Source of the DNA: Oscillospiraceae bacterium
Lineage (GTDB): Bacteria > Bacillota > Clostridia > Oscillospirales > Oscillospiraceae
Direction: 5' to 3'
Length of the DNA: 24,532 nucleotides
Assembly: GCA_031261245.1 (NCBI GenBank)
Contig: JAISKU010000116.1
Coordinates: 1 to 24,532, forward strand
The position numbers and the translations under genes were made by a program. Positions 23,131 through 24,532 of this stretch are shown here, one piece after another. Below the pieces are notes generated by a model that ran no database searches, was not told the origin of the DNA, and saw only the letters and a program-made list of their open reading frames with translations. The number at the start of each line of letters is the position of its first letter. Within the stretch, counting starts at the first letter, position 1.

Positions 23131-24501
23131 TTATTTGCCGACGCAAAAACGCTCAAATATCCGCTCCACCGTGTCCTCGCGGATATTGCGGCCCGTGACC
23201 TCGCCTATCGCGCCGAGCGCGCCCTCAATCTCCACGAGCGCCGCGTCCGGCGTGACGCCGCGCGCGAGCGCGAGCGACGCCTCATGCACAAAGTCCGAGG
23301 CGCGGGCGACGGCCTCCGCCTGTCGCGCGTTCGTGAGTATCTCGCCGCCGGAGGCGTCCGTGAGCTCCGGGTACGCGAGGGCGACGGCGCTCTCAAGCCT
23401 ATCCAGCCCGTCGCCGGTCTTTGCGGAGACGCGCACGACGTCGGAAAACGCGTCGCCGAGCGCGGAGACGTCGAGGTTTTGGGGCAGGTCGCTCTTGTTT
23501 ATCACGGCGATGGCGCGCGACGCGGAGCGCGCAGCGGCGAGCGTGCGTTCGTCCTCCTCCGTGAGCGGCGAGGAGCCGTCAAAGACGGCGAGCACGAGCT
23601 GCGCGTCCTCTGCCGCGCGGACGGCGCGCGCGACGCCCTCCTCCTCCGCCGCGTCGGTCGAGCCGCGCAGGCCGGCGGTGTCCGTCAGGCGCACGAGCGC
23701 GCCGCCGAGGACGAGCTTTTCCTCAAGAGTGTCGCGCGTCGTGCCGGGCGAGGAGGTGACGATGGCGCGGTCACGCCCGAGAAGGGCGTTGAAGAGCGAG
23801 GATTTGCCGACGTTCGGGCGGCCGAGAATCGCCATGGGGAGGCCGTTTTTGAGCACGCGGCCGCGCTCAAACGTCGCGAGGAGCTCCCGCAGGGAGTTCT
23901 CGAGCTGTCCGAGCTGGAACGCGTACTCGCCGGTCTGAAATTCGTCGATCTCCTCGTCGGGGTAGTCCACGCTCGCGTGGAAATGGGCGGCGACGTCGAG
24001 CAGCTCTCCGTAGCCGCGGTCGATCCGGCGGCCGATAGCGCCGCCGAGCTGGGCTGCGGCGTTCTTCACGGCGGCGGCCGTCTCCGCCTCGATGACGTCG
24101 ATGACGGCCTCAGCCTGCGTGAGGTCGAGGCGGCCGTTCAAAAACGCGCGTTTTGTGAATTCACCGGGGCGCGCGAGACGAGCGCCCGCGTCGAGCACGG
24201 CGCGCAGCACCTCCGCGAGCGCGGCGGGCGAGCCGTGGCATTGCAGCTCCGCCGTGTCCTCACCCGTGTAGCTTTTCGGGGCGCGGGAGACGAGGCAGAC
24301 GCACTCGTCAAGACTCTCTCCGTCCGTGCCGAACACATGGCCGACCTGTAACAGACCGGGGCGAACCTCCGCCAGCGCGCGGCCGCTTGCCGAGCGGAAC
24401 ACGCGGTCGGCCACGGCGACGGCGTCCGCGCCGCTTATCCTCACTATCCCTATTGCGGCGATTCCGGGCGCGGTTGCGACGGCGGCTATTGTTGTGCGCA
24501 T
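23131..24501 (-). CDS. mnmE: tRNA uridine-5-carboxymethylaminomethyl modification GTPase MnmE
   Basis: With MnmG it modifies U34 in the wobble position of several tRNAs. The 456 residues comprise an N-terminal folate-binding domain, with TIAAVATAPGIAAIGIVRISG at the start and GEFTKRAFLNGRLDL at about 108-126, and a central GTPase domain inserted in a helical domain. GTPase motifs are GRPNVGKS (227-234), GTTRD, DTAG (274-277), NKSD (335-338) and SAK. The C-terminal CVGK with Cys453 is the family's conserved ending. ATG 24501 follows a strong AGGAGG site. mnmG and rsmG, often found after mnmE, do not follow here; a hydrolase gene does. Its promoter lies outside the window. Confidence 0.97.
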   Translation of the reverse strand: MRTTIAAVATAPGIAAIGIVRISGADAVAVADRVFRSASGRALAEVRPGLLQVGHVFGTDGESLDECVCLVSRAPKSYTGEDTAELQCHGSPAALAEVLRAVLDAGARLARPGEFTKRAFLNGRLDLTQAEAVIDVIEAETAAAVKNAAAQLGGAIGRRIDRGYGELLDVAAHFHASVDYPDEEIDEFQTGEYAFQLGQLENSLRELLATFERGRVLKNGLPMAILGRPNVGKSSLFNALLGRDRAIVTSSPGTTRDTLEEKLVLGGALVRLTDTAGLRGSTDAAEEEGVARAVRAAEDAQLVLAVFDGSSPLTEEDERTLAAARSASRAIAVINKSDLPQNLDVSALGDAFSDVVRVSAKTGDGLDRLESAVALAYPELTDASGGEILTNARQAEAVARASDFVHEASLALARGVTPDAALVEIEGALGAIGEVTGRNIREDTVERIFERFCVGK

Positions 24502-24532
24502 ATTGACCCCTCCTATTTTCGGGTTATCGCGG

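Noticed and set aside
50..24351. Many long open frames antisense to conserved genes
   Set aside because: They are Arg/Ala/Val-rich, lack family similarity and are expected by-products of high GC content opposite real genes.

Overview
This window is the replication-origin neighbourhood of a GC-rich Firmicute, most likely a gut-type clostridium. The order dnaA, dnaN, yaaA, recF, remB, gyrB, gyrA is the classic Firmicute order. RemB, a class B sortase, an S-layer-homology protein and a Noc/ParB protein fit that group. An Oscillospirales-like lineage is my guess from base composition and repeat style, not something proven here. All genes run on the minus strand except the two at the left edge and one lipoprotein gene on the right.

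Right part (24501 to 18495): mnmE, an alpha/beta hydrolase, a plus-strand lipoprotein with a C39-peptidase-like fold that has lost its catalytic residues, an orphan ParB/Noc gene, and a secreted SLH protein. The usual rpmH-rnpA-yidC-jag genes are not between mnmE and dnaA. Centre (18489 to 14102): a sigma-A-type dnaA promoter with a DnaA-box-like site in its spacer, then dnaA, an AT-rich dnaA-dnaN gap that looks like the origin unwinding region, dnaN, yaaA, recF and remB.

Left part (14101 to 1149): gyrB, gyrA, rnhA, a U32 protein, maf, mreC, mreD, PBP2 and an acyl-CoA-ligase-like gene. From U32 onward nearly all these genes overlap or sit within a few bases of each other, so replication genes run into a cell-elongation cluster. 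At the left edge the tail of a DUF3786-like gene overlaps a class B sortase gene; both are on the plus strand and converge on the ligase gene.

The most unusual feature is a set of short palindromic repeats ending in TGTAGGGG/CCCCTACA. One copy lies at each of four successive junctions (remB/gyrB, gyrB/gyrA, gyrA/rnhA, rnhA/U32), against or within a stop codon. The gyrA copy, a second palindromic repeat and a 21-bp tandem repeat are translated, giving GyrA a tail of about 71 residues. Directly after it, rnhA appears to start at CTG behind a perfect Shine-Dalgarno sequence. I see no tRNA, rRNA, CRISPR array, transposase, phage gene or recognisable defence system. The novelty here lies in the repeats, unusual starts and RNA structures rather than in a new multi-gene system.
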